A stretch of DNA of 64,000 nucleotides from Armillaria gallica (lineage: Eukaryota > Basidiomycota > Agaricomycetes > Agaricales > Physalacriaceae). The number at the start of each line of letters is the position of its first letter. Position 1 is the first letter of the stretch. Below, in pieces: positions 1 to 10,759 of this stretch. A model generated the notes under the pieces. That model did not search any database, was not told the origin of the DNA, and worked only from the letters and a program-made list of their open reading frames with translations. A program made the translations under genes and the position numbers. Location: assembly GCA_037576215.1 (NCBI GenBank), contig JBANDB010000016.1:1364001-1428000 (forward strand), read 5' to 3'.

Positions 1-2
1 CC

Positions 3-850
3 ATCAATATGATCAATGAGTTCCTCGACTGGGCCCAAGAACAGCAGAATGGTACGGTCTTTCCTTTCTGCCGTTGATGACGTTATATTCGCCCATTTCT
101 AGTCTGGATTGTTTCTAGTGAACAGCTCCTTGCTTGGGTCCAGACACCCCAGTCGGTTTCGGCTCTGAACAGCTTTGATGCCTTGAAGTGTTCCACGCCT
201 GACGTAGACGCCTCTTTGCAGATATGCAACGGTATCCCGCAGAACGAGCAAGGTCTGTTGTCTCACTGCGCATTCTCTGATTTTCCCTTCTTCACATGTG
301 TACGTTGGAGCATATGATTATGGTCGTAATCATTGAACAACGACTGATTGCCCATTCTTCCAGTACGGCTGTCCTGAGATCGAACCAACGCCAGAGAACC
401 CGAACCCTGCCCAGGTCGTTCCCGGCGGTGATACTGCTCGTTTCCGGCGTGAGTGTCTTTAGTTTGTCCATCTTGTACAGAAGCTGTCTAATATATGCTT
501 TTCAAGTACCGACGAACTGTTCCACGCCTTTCTGGGATCCAATCAAGGGCGAGTGTCTTTGTACATCTGACACCTGCTCGTTTACCGATGGCTCGAGGCC
601 CATTGGAGTAAGTCGTTTCGTTATACGGGTGATATGACCTAACTGAGCTGGGCAGCCAAACGGGGCGAATCTGACTGGTGGTGGGACTGGAGGAACTTCC
701 ACCACGACTGAAATAGGGATTGCGTCTACCACTGCGTACATCCCGTTCAACGGGGCTTTACCTTCATTACCTCCCGGTGTGACGCTTGCTGTTATTATGG
801 CGTTGATTGGAGCCGGGATGGGCACCTTTGAGGTTCTTGTTCGCGTGTAA
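3..850 (+). CDS. Polysaccharide (chitin) deacetylase, 3' part only
   Basis: Only the C-terminal part of this gene is in the window; it begins upstream. Proposed exons are 3-51, 103-299, 364-448, 507-607 and 656-850, all joined in frame by GT-AG introns of 47-64 bp. The product reads as the end of a NodB-type deacetylase (MINEFLDWAQEQ, then VWIVSSEQLLAWVQTP), then a cysteine-rich tail (DALKCSTPDV, ICNGIPQNEQGLL, FFTCYGCPE, NCSTPFWDPIKGECLC). It ends in PNGANLTGGGTGG and a hydrophobic C-terminus (VTLAVIMALIGAGMG) that could be a GPI-attachment signal. Enzymes of this family deacetylate chitin oligomers at the cell wall. The NodB catalytic core lies outside the window, so the function rests on the conserved tail as I recall it from basidiomycete chitin deacetylases. 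Confidence 0.68.
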
Positions 851-1172
851 AGCATTTTGGACATTCATTTCATTGCGAACGCCGCAGCATACCTTTCGGA
901 ATTTATATCTCCGGACTTGATTGGGACCCTTGCATAAGAACTTCGTTTTAGGTTTTTGCGTACAACTCTCTTCCTTGATATCGATTTAATTTTCCTTCTG
1001 ATATTGTATAGATAGCTCTACGCTAATATGCTGCTAGTTGTGCGGCTTTTCGGATAAGATAATTAATACATCAATTGGTATATTTATATTATGAGCAGAA
1101 ATTGTCGGTCTAGCTGGGATAAGATGGCTCGTCCTGAATGAAGCCTTATACGCAATGCAACAAGATTAGGAG
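851..1172. other. Intergenic, convergent 3' ends
   Basis: AT-rich stretch between the convergent ends of the deacetylase (plus) and the DUF6533 gene (minus). I see no open frame or structured element; it presumably holds both 3' UTRs. Confidence 0.6.
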
Positions 1173-2818
1173 TTACCATGCGCGTTCGTTGTACACTCCG
1201 ACCCGAGTGGTTTTCATTGCATCAAAGTGATTCGTCCCTGGTGCTTCGTTGTCCGACTCATGAGAATTTTCTTCAACAATGATTTCTCCTTCTGTGTTGC
1301 CTCGTCTCCAGTTGACTCGGCTCAGTTCGATGTTGTTCAGGAGCCAGGTAGTATCGGATCCGAGATGTGCAGCGAGAGAATGAATGCTGAACATGACACG
1401 AGATACGGCCATTGATGTGACGGCAACGAGGAAGCTGTTAGCATGGTGAGTACTATCATCTGGGAATCAAGGGGCCGTGCCTTACTTTGAGTACATGACA
1501 ACGATATTAAGCTATGGCGGTTCATCAGTTCATCAGATAGATTATGAAGATGTAGGGCAGGGAACGAGCTCACTTGCGGATATTTATCAAAGAAAGATCC
1601 AATGGATGTAAATCCCACAGAAACTGGCGAAAGTGTTAGTAGAACGTTAGATATCTGTTCGAGGCCCTCACCAAAGACGACGAAGAAAAATAGACCGCCA
1701 CTATACAGGACAAGGCAATCAGCGTTCAATGATGTCGCGGAATGGATGAAAGAACTCGTACTCTCTAAGAAGACGTTTCATCACTGGCGCCTGATTGAGC
1801 ATGCGACGATTTTGAAGAGCGCGGAAAACTGTAAGAATGTATAGGAGGGACTGCTGTGTCTGTTAGCTGCAGTCTAATACTTCCGTGATGAGTATAAACC
1901 CACGTGCAGACACAACGAAGGAAAGTAGATGTGCCAAAACATCGGTGGGCGGGAAACTCGACAACCTCGAACCTCGTAATGGATGAATGTCGGTAGAGGT
2001 ATTCCGGTTTGGAGGATTTTAACTTTTCGGGCGGCTATAATTGAGAATAACATCGAAGTAGATAATGATGTGATAAATGCCAAGACCGTGATTAAGCGGA
2101 TGTTCTTGCTATTGGAGAACAGATACCACACTCGAAGGACGAGTATTGCTACGCGCTCTGTTATCGACTGGCATAATATGGGTTGAAGGAACAAACCTTG
2201 GACTATGCCAATTGCTGTTATGTTCCCAACAAATAGGAACTCCAGGGCTGGAATACAACTGTCACGCCGGAAGTAAGTTGTGGCGTTCCTATAGCGGTCA
2301 GTATAGGAAACTCACAACTGTGGATATCGTGATTAGATATTTTAGGTTACACTATATATTTACTCACTTTCCCGCCAGGTTGAGGTAGAGATAGAACTGC
2401 AGGACGTACGATGAGCAGAGCAGCAGGATGGATGAAATACTGGTGCCATACCAGTCATGTGAAACCTGGTCCTCTCTGTCAGTTATCCCGAGAAGATTGA
2501 AGAACAGGCTTACGATAATATGAAGAGCGCAAAGTAACGGTTCTGTGCAACACATGATAAGTGAGACTCCATGTTGGATGGAAGATGATTTCTAACCGCC
2601 AAAAATAACAGTCGTGAAATGGTCCACCTTCCATGCCAGAAGTACTCGACCTTGCGTGAAGGTGTGAAAAAGTGTGAAAGACGTGAAGCGAAGGGAACAA
2701 TCACCTCTTCACCAAAAGTTATCAACCACTATAGATTGCACATTAATTGCAGCATGCATCGATAGAAGTGACATACTTCGTAAACTGTATGACCCGTGGT
2801 CAGAAACAGTTGTACCAT
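1173..2818 (-). CDS. DUF6533 multi-pass membrane protein
   Basis: Minus-strand, multi-exon. The first exons splice cleanly: 2777-2818 (start MVQLFLTTGHTVYE), 2705-2728 (WLITFGEE) and from 2650 (VEYFWHGRWTISRLLFLA), then NRYFALFILS. This gives the signature VYEWLITFGEEVEYFW...NRY of the DUF6533 domain. Further exons carry hydrophobic helices (ISSILLLCSSYVLQFYLYL; CIPALEFLFVGNITAIG; VAILVLRVWYLFSNSKNIRLITVLAFI). The last exon (1173 to about 1412) is the hydrophilic tail, starting RVMFSIHSLAAHLGSDTTW. DUF6533 proteins are predicted seven-helix membrane proteins common in Agaricomycetes and of unknown function. The middle exon limits (about 1430-2000 and 2140-2200) are uncertain. The start could lie further upstream, because the frame stays open before the chosen ATG. 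Confidence 0.72.
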
Positions 2819-3178
2819 GGAGAGAAAGTGACTGCCATACCAAATAGTGAAAAGAAGGCAATGGAGACAATTCGAGTGGTTTCTGCTCCTTCGAAGGAGG
2901 CCAATATAGCGGAAGAAGACGAACTTGGATACTCCATAGATGGTCAGCTGGAAGGCGGAACTAAAGACAGAGACGGTTTCGTTCTACAAAACCGGACAGA
3001 GAAGCCACCTGGAGTATGAGGACTAAGCGACATGGTGCTTGCCCGTCTGGGCTTTTATCACAAGCTCGTGCATTCTCCAGAAGACCGTTGACATGATCCA
3101 CGAAACACCCTTGAAACCATCTTTGTGAACTGATGATACCTTGCTGTGTCCCGACCCGTGCATAAACGCGGCATCAGC
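2819..3178. other. Intergenic
   Basis: Upstream region of the DUF6533 gene. An ORF of 90 codons on plus (2747-3019) overlaps the first exon of that gene antisense and has no recognisable family; I treat it as chance. Nothing else was seen. Confidence 0.45.
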
Positions 3179-3538
3179 TCAGGGCATTGAGGGGGTCATC
3201 GTCAAACCTGTTGGCTGCTCAGAATGGTTGCTGTTCGTCTTGTGCCAACGTGCAATCTTTCCATCTTGATTGATGAATATACTCGAAACAACCGCAAAAT
3301 TGGCGCAGGATGGGTTGAGAAAGCTACAAGTACCTGAATAGAAAACCCGGTCCGGAAGGAAAACGAGGGTTTCTGATGGAGTAATGGTATCCCTCGGTAA
3401 TATTTGTGCCCCAATGAGGGGAACACGGGGAACTTGAAGAAAGGATAAATTTAGATAGGCACTTATGTAATATGCTGATCTGGCCCCGAGAATCTGAAAT
3501 TTCAAATTTCTTCTTACCAGACGACGACCTTCTTTCAA
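3179..3538 (-). CDS. Hypothetical protein, possibly SnoaL/NTF2-like (uncertain)
   Basis: A 119-codon open frame on minus. Its C-terminal half reads like the end of a small cone-shaped NTF2/SnoaL-type protein: LPDRVFYSGT, then FAVVSSIFINQDGKIARW, which resembles the strand motif of a negatively charged loop followed by DGKI in that fold. I do not see a full-length domain (usually about 130-150 residues), and an upstream exon could be missing. It lies divergent to the RdRP gene. The assignment is an inference from one motif, and the ORF may be non-coding. Overlapping plus-strand ORFs at 3472-3729 and 3609-3875 compete with it. Confidence 0.25.
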   Translation of the reverse strand: MKEGRRLVRRNLKFQILGARSAYYISAYLNLSFLQVPRVPLIGAQILPRDTITPSETLVFLPDRVFYSGTCSFLNPSCANFAVVSSIFINQDGKIARWHKTNSNHSEQPTGLTMTPSMP

Positions 3539-3896
3539 GGCGTTTTCCCACCCAATCTGTCACTCGAATACTGGCGAGAGAACCAAGAAATCGCGTGTAT
3601 ATCTCCCAATGGATTCGCGATCTACATATGTACGTGTACCACGACGTTGGACGGAAGCAATTTATGCTTCAGCTCGCTTTCAACAGGATACCGAAGGCTA
3701 CGAATTCGTGGACGACGAAAGAGAAATAATGATGTTTGACCCTAAGCGTAGGCGCGCCTATCTTCTATTATGCCACGACCATTCATCTCGCTCTCGCAGA
3801 GCAAACAGCCAGTCACGAACGGCGGGGACAGACGAAACGTTGGTGCATTTTCCCCATTACAAGTACTCTTTTTAACGCGGATATCCAGAAAAAAAT

Positions 3897-6800
3897 GTGG
3901 CACAACTAAGCTCAGGATCAAGTACGAGCTTTTCAGTGACGGCACAGGGATCTCCAGTGAAGAGGACAGGTATGCGTCTCTGTTCTTGCCCTACCTCATT
4001 ACCGCTGAATGGTTACGTCTTCACAGGACCGCAACCATCAATGCGAGAAGACTCAGGTCAATGGGTTGACGTGTCGATAGATAATCGCAGTAGGTCAACT
4101 ACGACGTCCCTACTGCATACTCTTCATTCCTTGTACTTAGCACCTTCTCGAAACACAAGCTCCCGCTCAACGGGAGTCACGCCTATCAAAGAGGGGATGT
4201 CTTCGATGAAGCTATCCTCGCCTCAGGGTCCTCCGCGGAATGTAATTGGTATTGACTTTTCACTTACATACCTTTCATATGTTCATTAAACAATGCACTA
4301 GTTATCTCCAGCGACTCGGAAGAGGAGCCTGCAATCCCATTGCGGAAACGAGATACGTCTTCTCGGGATGCCTCTCCTTTACCTTCTTCTCCTTCTCCTT
4401 CTAAGATACGAAAGGGTAACTCTCAGACGGCTACGCCTACCTCTTCACGCAAAGCGAACCCTATGGATTCTAATGTCACTCTAACTCGGCCGAAGAGGAC
4501 ACCTGTTTCCGGTCGTTCACCTGGCACCCCAGTAGCATCTGGATCGTCGGTATCGACACCGAGATCTTTTCCCAAGTACCCAAATCCCATCGTGTCATCT
4601 GTATCTCGCAATGCTTCTTCGATATCATCCCCGAGCTCTTATAATCGTCCAACAGGGAAATTTCCAGATGAAGATAGTTCAGAATCCGACTCTGCAACCG
4701 AGTCCGATGACTTTTTTTCTTCTGCTCGCCGTGCTGCACCTTCCTCCTCCGCCGCTCCTCACCCTGCGAGGACACATCCTGAGGAACTGCGGACTGATTT
4801 CAATATGGACGTTGACCGTCCCGGCGACACCAACATTTCCCCGGAGAAAGGAAAGCAGCCTGTTCTGACTGCGGTATCGGCCTTCCCTTCTGACGACACC
4901 GACATGAAAACAGACGCCGATATCAACATTTCGAGCTCGGATAACCGAAGCTTTATACACCACTTGTTCGATAAAGGAGTTAAGCTATCTACCAACATAG
5001 TTGCACATGATTCAGCAGTCCAAAAGTTGTTCGATAATCAGGAGATCTCATGGGGCGTTCAGTGGGAATTGGCGCGTGGAGTGTCGACAGATTGCTGGAC
5101 ATGGGATGAGGTCAAGGACAAGCTCCTCTCGTCGGATTCGCTGCGCGGAACGGAGGAAGAAGTCTTGTTCAAAGTCGCCTCGATCATGAAGAACCAACGT
5201 TTTTCCGAAGCTTCACTGGAATACAAGATCGGGTTCGTACATTGGCTTGATGTAACACGTCTTCTCAATTTAGATCCATCTATATAGGAAGCAGATGCGG
5301 CTCGAGCAGCTAGCACTTATGGAAACCCGAGGTCGCGGTCTTGGTCCTATGGGAGATTTCCAAGGCGAGACCCATTGGTATGGTGGACGGATCCAGCAGA
5401 TCGGTCACCTCATACAAATCAATAAGAAAGACTTCAAAGTTGAATTGCAGCCACTGGAGATGCGCAAGTCAACACGTTTCACCCGCTATTTGGGCTCTCG
5501 TCGAGTCCTTCAGCTTCGCGTATCCGATAATCTCTTGATGAAAGCGGAAACGGAAATCAGGGAATTCTTGGCTCGAAAATTTGTCCTCTGCGGGCGTGTC
5601 TTTGTTCCGTGGGTTCCGAAGGAAGGCTCTCTTTATCTCGTTGAAGGCAACGAAAACTATGAACGCACGGACCATCAAAAATGGTGCGGCGATCAATATC
5701 GTCTGTCGTATCCTGCTATTTTGGAATGGCACAATCCTGCATTGCTGAATTCGAAACAGGTTCGTGCTAATCCATTTATTGTTAGTGATTCATTGACGTT
5801 CTGTTAGCCGATTGCAAAATATGTTACGAGGAATACGCTTGGATTGTCGACATCAATTCCTGGCTTAATTTTTGAGGAGAGGAATATTCTGGAGATTGCA
5901 GACGAAAGTAAGATGGCATTTGGCTTACGAATATATATTCTCTGACCTCAGTGATAGCCACCCCCGACTGGAATGGCGAGGGTAAACCTTCTGCAGAACA
6001 GCTCATGACCGATGGCTGCGGGTTTATCAATGAGTCTGCCCTCAGAAGCCTAACTACCCTGCTTGGGCTTTCTGTCATGCCGACTGCTGTTCAAGGTCGT
6101 ATCGCTGGCAGCAAGGGACTGTGGATACGCCACCCCCGCGATTTTGATGACGAGCACAAAATCTGGATTCGACCTTCTCAAAAGAAGATCAACTATGAGC
6201 GGCTCGATTATTCTCATCGCATCCTTGATATCGTCAGTACTGGGTACCCATCGTCAAGTAGTACGCTCTCTGCTCAGAGCATTCTCAACCTTTCCTTCAA
6301 CGGCGTACCCCAAGCCGTTCTGGTGGAGCTACTAAAGGAAGGACTGGCGAGGACTGTGGACCCTCTCATAGAGAAAAAGGGCAGGTTTTCAGATGCCAGC
6401 CTTTGGACGGCTGTGAACCACGCCGGTGGTGTCAGCAGTGCAAGGGTACAGAGGCTTGCTGGAGGTCTCGCTCGGGTTTTGGGTTATACCCGACGAGAAT
6501 GGCATGATCCTGCTGTCTACGACGACAAGCGGGACGATGACAAGAAGGTTCCTGATGACTATACAGAGGAGCGATCACTGTCTGTTTGCACGGGCCGAAA
6601 GGAGTATAGTGGCGGTACGGTATCCTCAGCCTATTCATGCGCATGAACTAATCGTGTTCTTAGCACCATTGTCTGTTTATGAGGTTGCGCTTGATCTCAT
6701 TCAAGCAGGCTTTACTCCCTTAAAGTCCCACTATCTGCGAGAGAAGATGAGGTACGTTATCGACCAGTCAATCAAGTCGGCGATAGAGGGATTTCACGTG

Positions 6801-8357
6801 TCGCTTCCTGAGGGAAAGTCTGCAGAGGCCTACGTTATTCCTGGTCCGTATATTTTCCTTGTTTCGTTGCTGTCCTGATTATCTTTCGCAGATCCAACGG
6901 GTCTTCTACGTCCAAGAGAGATATTCTATTATTCTTCAAAGGCGATCCTGGATAAAGAGCTCAACAAAGAGTTCAACATCGTGGAGGGCGATGTCTTAAT
7001 CGGAAGGTACCCGATAAGGCTTGCGTCCGATATTCAGAAAGCGAGTTTCAATGGTATTCATTAAAATAACTGCTGACTGTGTTGTAGGTTCGGGCTGTTA
7101 ACATACCGGAGTTGCACGAGTACAAAAATGTGATAGTCGTTTCTGTTCAAGGGGACAGGAGCCTCATGACACTTCTCAGTGGCGGAGGTTGGTGTTCCAT
7201 CTGACATGATTAATTTTTGTTAATATTATGTTTTTCAGATTTTGATGGAGGTAAACATGCATATAAGCGTCGTCACTCAGAAAATAACACATTCTTTTTC
7301 TAGACGTTTGCTTCTTGCTGTGGTTGGCGTCGCTTGTTCAAGGGTTTCAAGACAAGCTTTTACGCGCTCCGCCGAATGATTTCATGGAAACGCACTTCGA
7401 ACGAGACATCCAGTCTGTTGCACAATTCCAGGATTGTGTAGAGAAAAATCAGCGTACCCAGTCAAATTTTGTAGATATCCTTATGACTGGTCTCACAAAA
7501 GGGAGGGTTGGCCTATATTCGATGTTCCACGACAAGTCTGTACGAAAGTATGGATACGACAGTGATCAGTCAATCCTGCTTGCCTATATGTGCGCTCATG
7601 CCATTTTTCTATGTGCTTACTTTCCTGACCTTTGCGTAGGTTTAATACCTTGCTTGATGCTGGTAAAACTGGACATCGATTACGACCCAAATCCTATCAG
7701 GACCATGTCAAGGATTTCAACAAGCTACCCAAAAGTTCGGAGAAGCGTGATTTTATTCTGGATGTGCTGGAGGATGTCGGCAGGTCATTAAGGGACGACA
7801 TTCTGAAGGAGTATGAACAGCAAACCATCTATAGCGGATGCGACGCTGATCTTATCAAGCCATTGCAAGACATCAAGAGACGCGTAGCCGCAGGAGATGG
7901 CAATGGCCCTGACCACCAAACTGCATGCAAGGTTCTTGCCAAAGAGTTGGAGCTAATCGAAGAGCATGTCCGTCAAGTTAATTCTGCGTATAAACGCATC
8001 CCGTGGCGCTCGATTTCGGCCTCTATTGGAAAGGGCAAGAAGGTGAAAGGAGACCAAAAGGAGGATCCCACACGGAAGGTTGCGGCCATGTACGCGTCTG
8101 AAGTGCCCGGGATCATCCTCATGTCGGACAGAGAGGTCACACGAGTCAAGGCCTCATTTGCGTATAAGGAGATGTCTCAGTACAACGAGAACTTTGCGTT
8201 TGCAGTGGCGTTCAAGGACCTTTGTGATATCAAAGCAAGCGAGTCGTCTGATGGGGCCGCGGCTGTGATGAGGTCTTTGGATGAGATGAAGTCGATTCCC
8301 GCTTCCGCTAGAAAGCTCGTCGAAACCGGTTTGGAGATGGAGCGGCGTGTATCATAA
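3897..8357 (+). CDS. RNA-dependent RNA polymerase (QDE-1/RdRP type, RNA silencing)
   Basis: Cellular RdRPs copy single-stranded RNA into dsRNA that feeds Dicer in quelling-type RNA silencing. The outer exons run from about 3897 to 4249, then 4302-5231, 5288-5760 and on to the stop at 8357. The N-terminal 350 residues are Ser/Pro-rich and probably disordered. The body carries ISWGVQWELARGVS, RGRGLGPMGDF, LEMRKSTRFTRYLGSRR, the MTDGCGF motif, LRPREIFYYSS and the catalytic LSGGDFDGD. The C-terminal part reads AYMFNTLLDAGKTG and EVPGIILMSDREV. The apparent stop at 5285-5287 lies inside an intron (5232-5287). An unusual GC-AG intron lies at 7041-7087, and a 12-nt exon at 7239-7250 carries the catalytic aspartates. 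The true start is not settled: the frame around 3897 begins at GTG, and an in-frame ATG exon at 3609-3875 may belong to it. Family call is secure; the 5' end is not. Confidence 0.88.
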
Positions 8358-8514
8358 TTTTCTTGTAAATAAATTTGTATTGCATGTGTATATATCTGTA
8401 GCTTACCCTTGTATATCGATGTATCGTAGTAGTTGACCAGATGTTCTTCTTGCACACACTGCCTGTAAAGTGAATGGATTATCATCGAGTTCAGCACGAC
8501 TACGAAGCGCCTGT

Positions 8515-10759
8515 CTAGAGACCGGCAGCAGTAGGAATATAAGCGCCATCCCAGCATTTGAATCCGACGTCATTCGTCACCTATGAATGAGGTGGATTGG
8601 TGATACAAAGAAAACTTGTGTGATTCATTCTTACAGTTGTAGGATCGCACATAACATCGACGATAGAGTCCGTCTCCGTCCTCGCGTTGATGGCTTTCGC
8701 GACAACATTCGTTGCTAAGGGTGAGTTAAGGATTATAATCTAATAAGAAGGGTATAGCGCCGCGCACCGGTGTCAGGATACAGATCGAGGATAATCACTT
8801 CCTTGCCTGTCGCATTGGGTACATAATACCAGCACGGATCTGTCACGCAACTCCCCTCGATGTACGGAGTGCTAATTGATGAATCTTCATGAAGTAATAT
8901 CTAGATCGAGAATGCACTCACTCTCTGATTGTTCCAGAGAAGTTATCGAACGTCATGTCTTCGATATGTGTGCTGTTAGCGTTAGTCGAGTTCGGTTGCG
9001 TTCCAACCTAAGAGTAAACATCAGAGTCAGCACCGCCCAACGAATAAGGTGGACAGATGATTTACTTCCTGATCCCAATAGCTAGAAACATCGTTGTTCA
9101 TGATGTGGATACTTGGGCTGAATGTACTCACTTTTGCGTTACATAAATCTTCGAAAACCGTAGTAATCAAACAAATCCACGTACATCAATCGGAATGGAC
9201 TTACAGGAAAGGGTACGTTGTGGAACACGATATTCTTCCATGTGATACTACAGGAAAAGTAACCGTGAGAGGACAAAGCAATAGGACATTCGTTCGGCCT
9301 AGAAACGTACTTGCGTGCAACCCCGTTTCCTCCTGACCAGCTTTTAAAGCGTGCGCCATAGAGTGTGTCTTTCTGAATTCCAAAAAGTATTCAGGACAAG
9401 TTAAAAGTAGATTAAGATGGGTATTTACCATAGTAACATTTTCAAACCTTTTGTAGCTAGGATCAGCTCCTGAAGCTCAAGAAGAGCCCAGCACGTACAA
9501 AACATTCTCGACTTTGGACACGGCTCCATTTTTTCCTAAGGATCCGATTGAGAGCCCATGTCCGCCTTCACAGTATGAATTCCTGGAGGCAGCACGATGA
9601 GTTACATCAATCTATAAATACCTTCCACGTACCGGAACTGTATACCACTTGCGCCACTTCCTACAGTGATACAATCATCTCCATTGACGATATGATTATT
9701 CTCAAAGAGCATGTTTGTTCCTCCAGCGGAGAACCCTGTAATGAATAAGAATGCAAGTCGCGTTGATATCTAATTCATTTTTACCATCACTGGTGAAAAT
9801 AGGTCGTCAGCACCCGATAGACTTATTATACGGTATTTCACTTACGTGTTGAAGGGGAAAGCCTTTTCCGAGACTGCATTACTTAGTGATAAAGAGCGAT
9901 AAGAAGAGGCATACCGAGGAGTTATCAGACACGGCCATGATAATATTATTGAACGCATGCAAGTTAGACGAGCCGCTGGTTGCAAAGTTCCACGCGATTG
10001 GCTGTACCATGTGATGAGGAGCAAAACATTCCGCCCGAGAAAGACGCGCACCTTCCAGAGTTTCATATTCCTAATGACACCATTGCTGATCTTGCTGAAG
10101 GACCAGCCATGAGGACGATTGGTCTGTTCCATGGTATCCCACCACTTGAAGCAGATGTAAGGGACCTGTGAGAATGTGGCGAAGAGAGTAACTCACTGCT
10201 TGTCCATGAGCATCCACCCAGCCCCAGTCAAGATCGGTGGAACCACGCAGCGTTACGTTGTCTCCGCCCGAAAACGAGAACCTGGCAAGCCTTAGAAGGC
10301 AAAAAATATGGACGTTAAGTCGACCACATACCAGTGACCTTCGAAAGCCTGCGTACCCGCGCGTTCAGCACGTATCAAAGAGATATCAAGTAGCAAGGGC
10401 TCACATCAGACGCCACAATAGCTGTATGTACCGAGTTCGCGTTAGCAACGGGGCTCCGGTAATTGTTGGTGCAGCTGACCTTGGACAGTAGCAATATCCG
10501 AAGGATATGTGATGTTTCCTTCAATGGCGACCTCTACGTTGGTCAACTTGGGGAACTTCACCGGAGTGAAGATGTTATAGGTCACTCCCTTCCGGAACAA
10601 AATGGTTGAGTTGGAAGTGAATTTGGCCAGAGATGCCGTGAGACCCGGGGTGTCATCTCGACCGTCGACATGAGGGACTACAAATGTACTCCAAGCATGA
10701 CTCTCGAGCGAGAGGTATGCGAGGATGTATGCGAGAGCTGTGGCGCTGAAGAGGAACAT
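8515..10759 (-). CDS. Secreted GH28 polygalacturonase-type pectinase
   Basis: Minus-strand with about ten short introns. Exon 1 (from 10759) starts with a signal peptide (MFLFSATALAYILAYLSLESHA), then HVDGRDDTPGLTASL, FRKGVTYNIFTPVKFP and VAIEGNITYPSDIATV. Later exons give DLDWGWVDAHGQA, RPHGWSFSKISNGVIRNMKLWK, then AVSEKAFPFNT joined to DGFSAGGTNMLFENNH. After these come NGDDCITVGSGASG, GGHGLSIGSLG, YGARFKSWSGGNG and SCVTDPCWYYVPNATGKEV, ending WDGAYIPTAAGL. These are the GH28 catalytic signatures: NTDG, GDD, GHG and RxK. The enzyme would hydrolyse pectic galacturonans outside the cell; exo- versus endo-action cannot be told here. The Asp of NTDG lies on a 5-nt exon (9785-9789). It runs tail-to-tail with the RdRP gene. 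Confidence 0.9.

Noticed and set aside
5285..5287. In-frame TAG that would truncate the RdRP after LNLDPSI
   Set aside because: It lies in a 56-bp intron (5232-5287) with GT and AG ends. Removing it joins KIG to KQMRLEQLALMETRGRGLG in frame.
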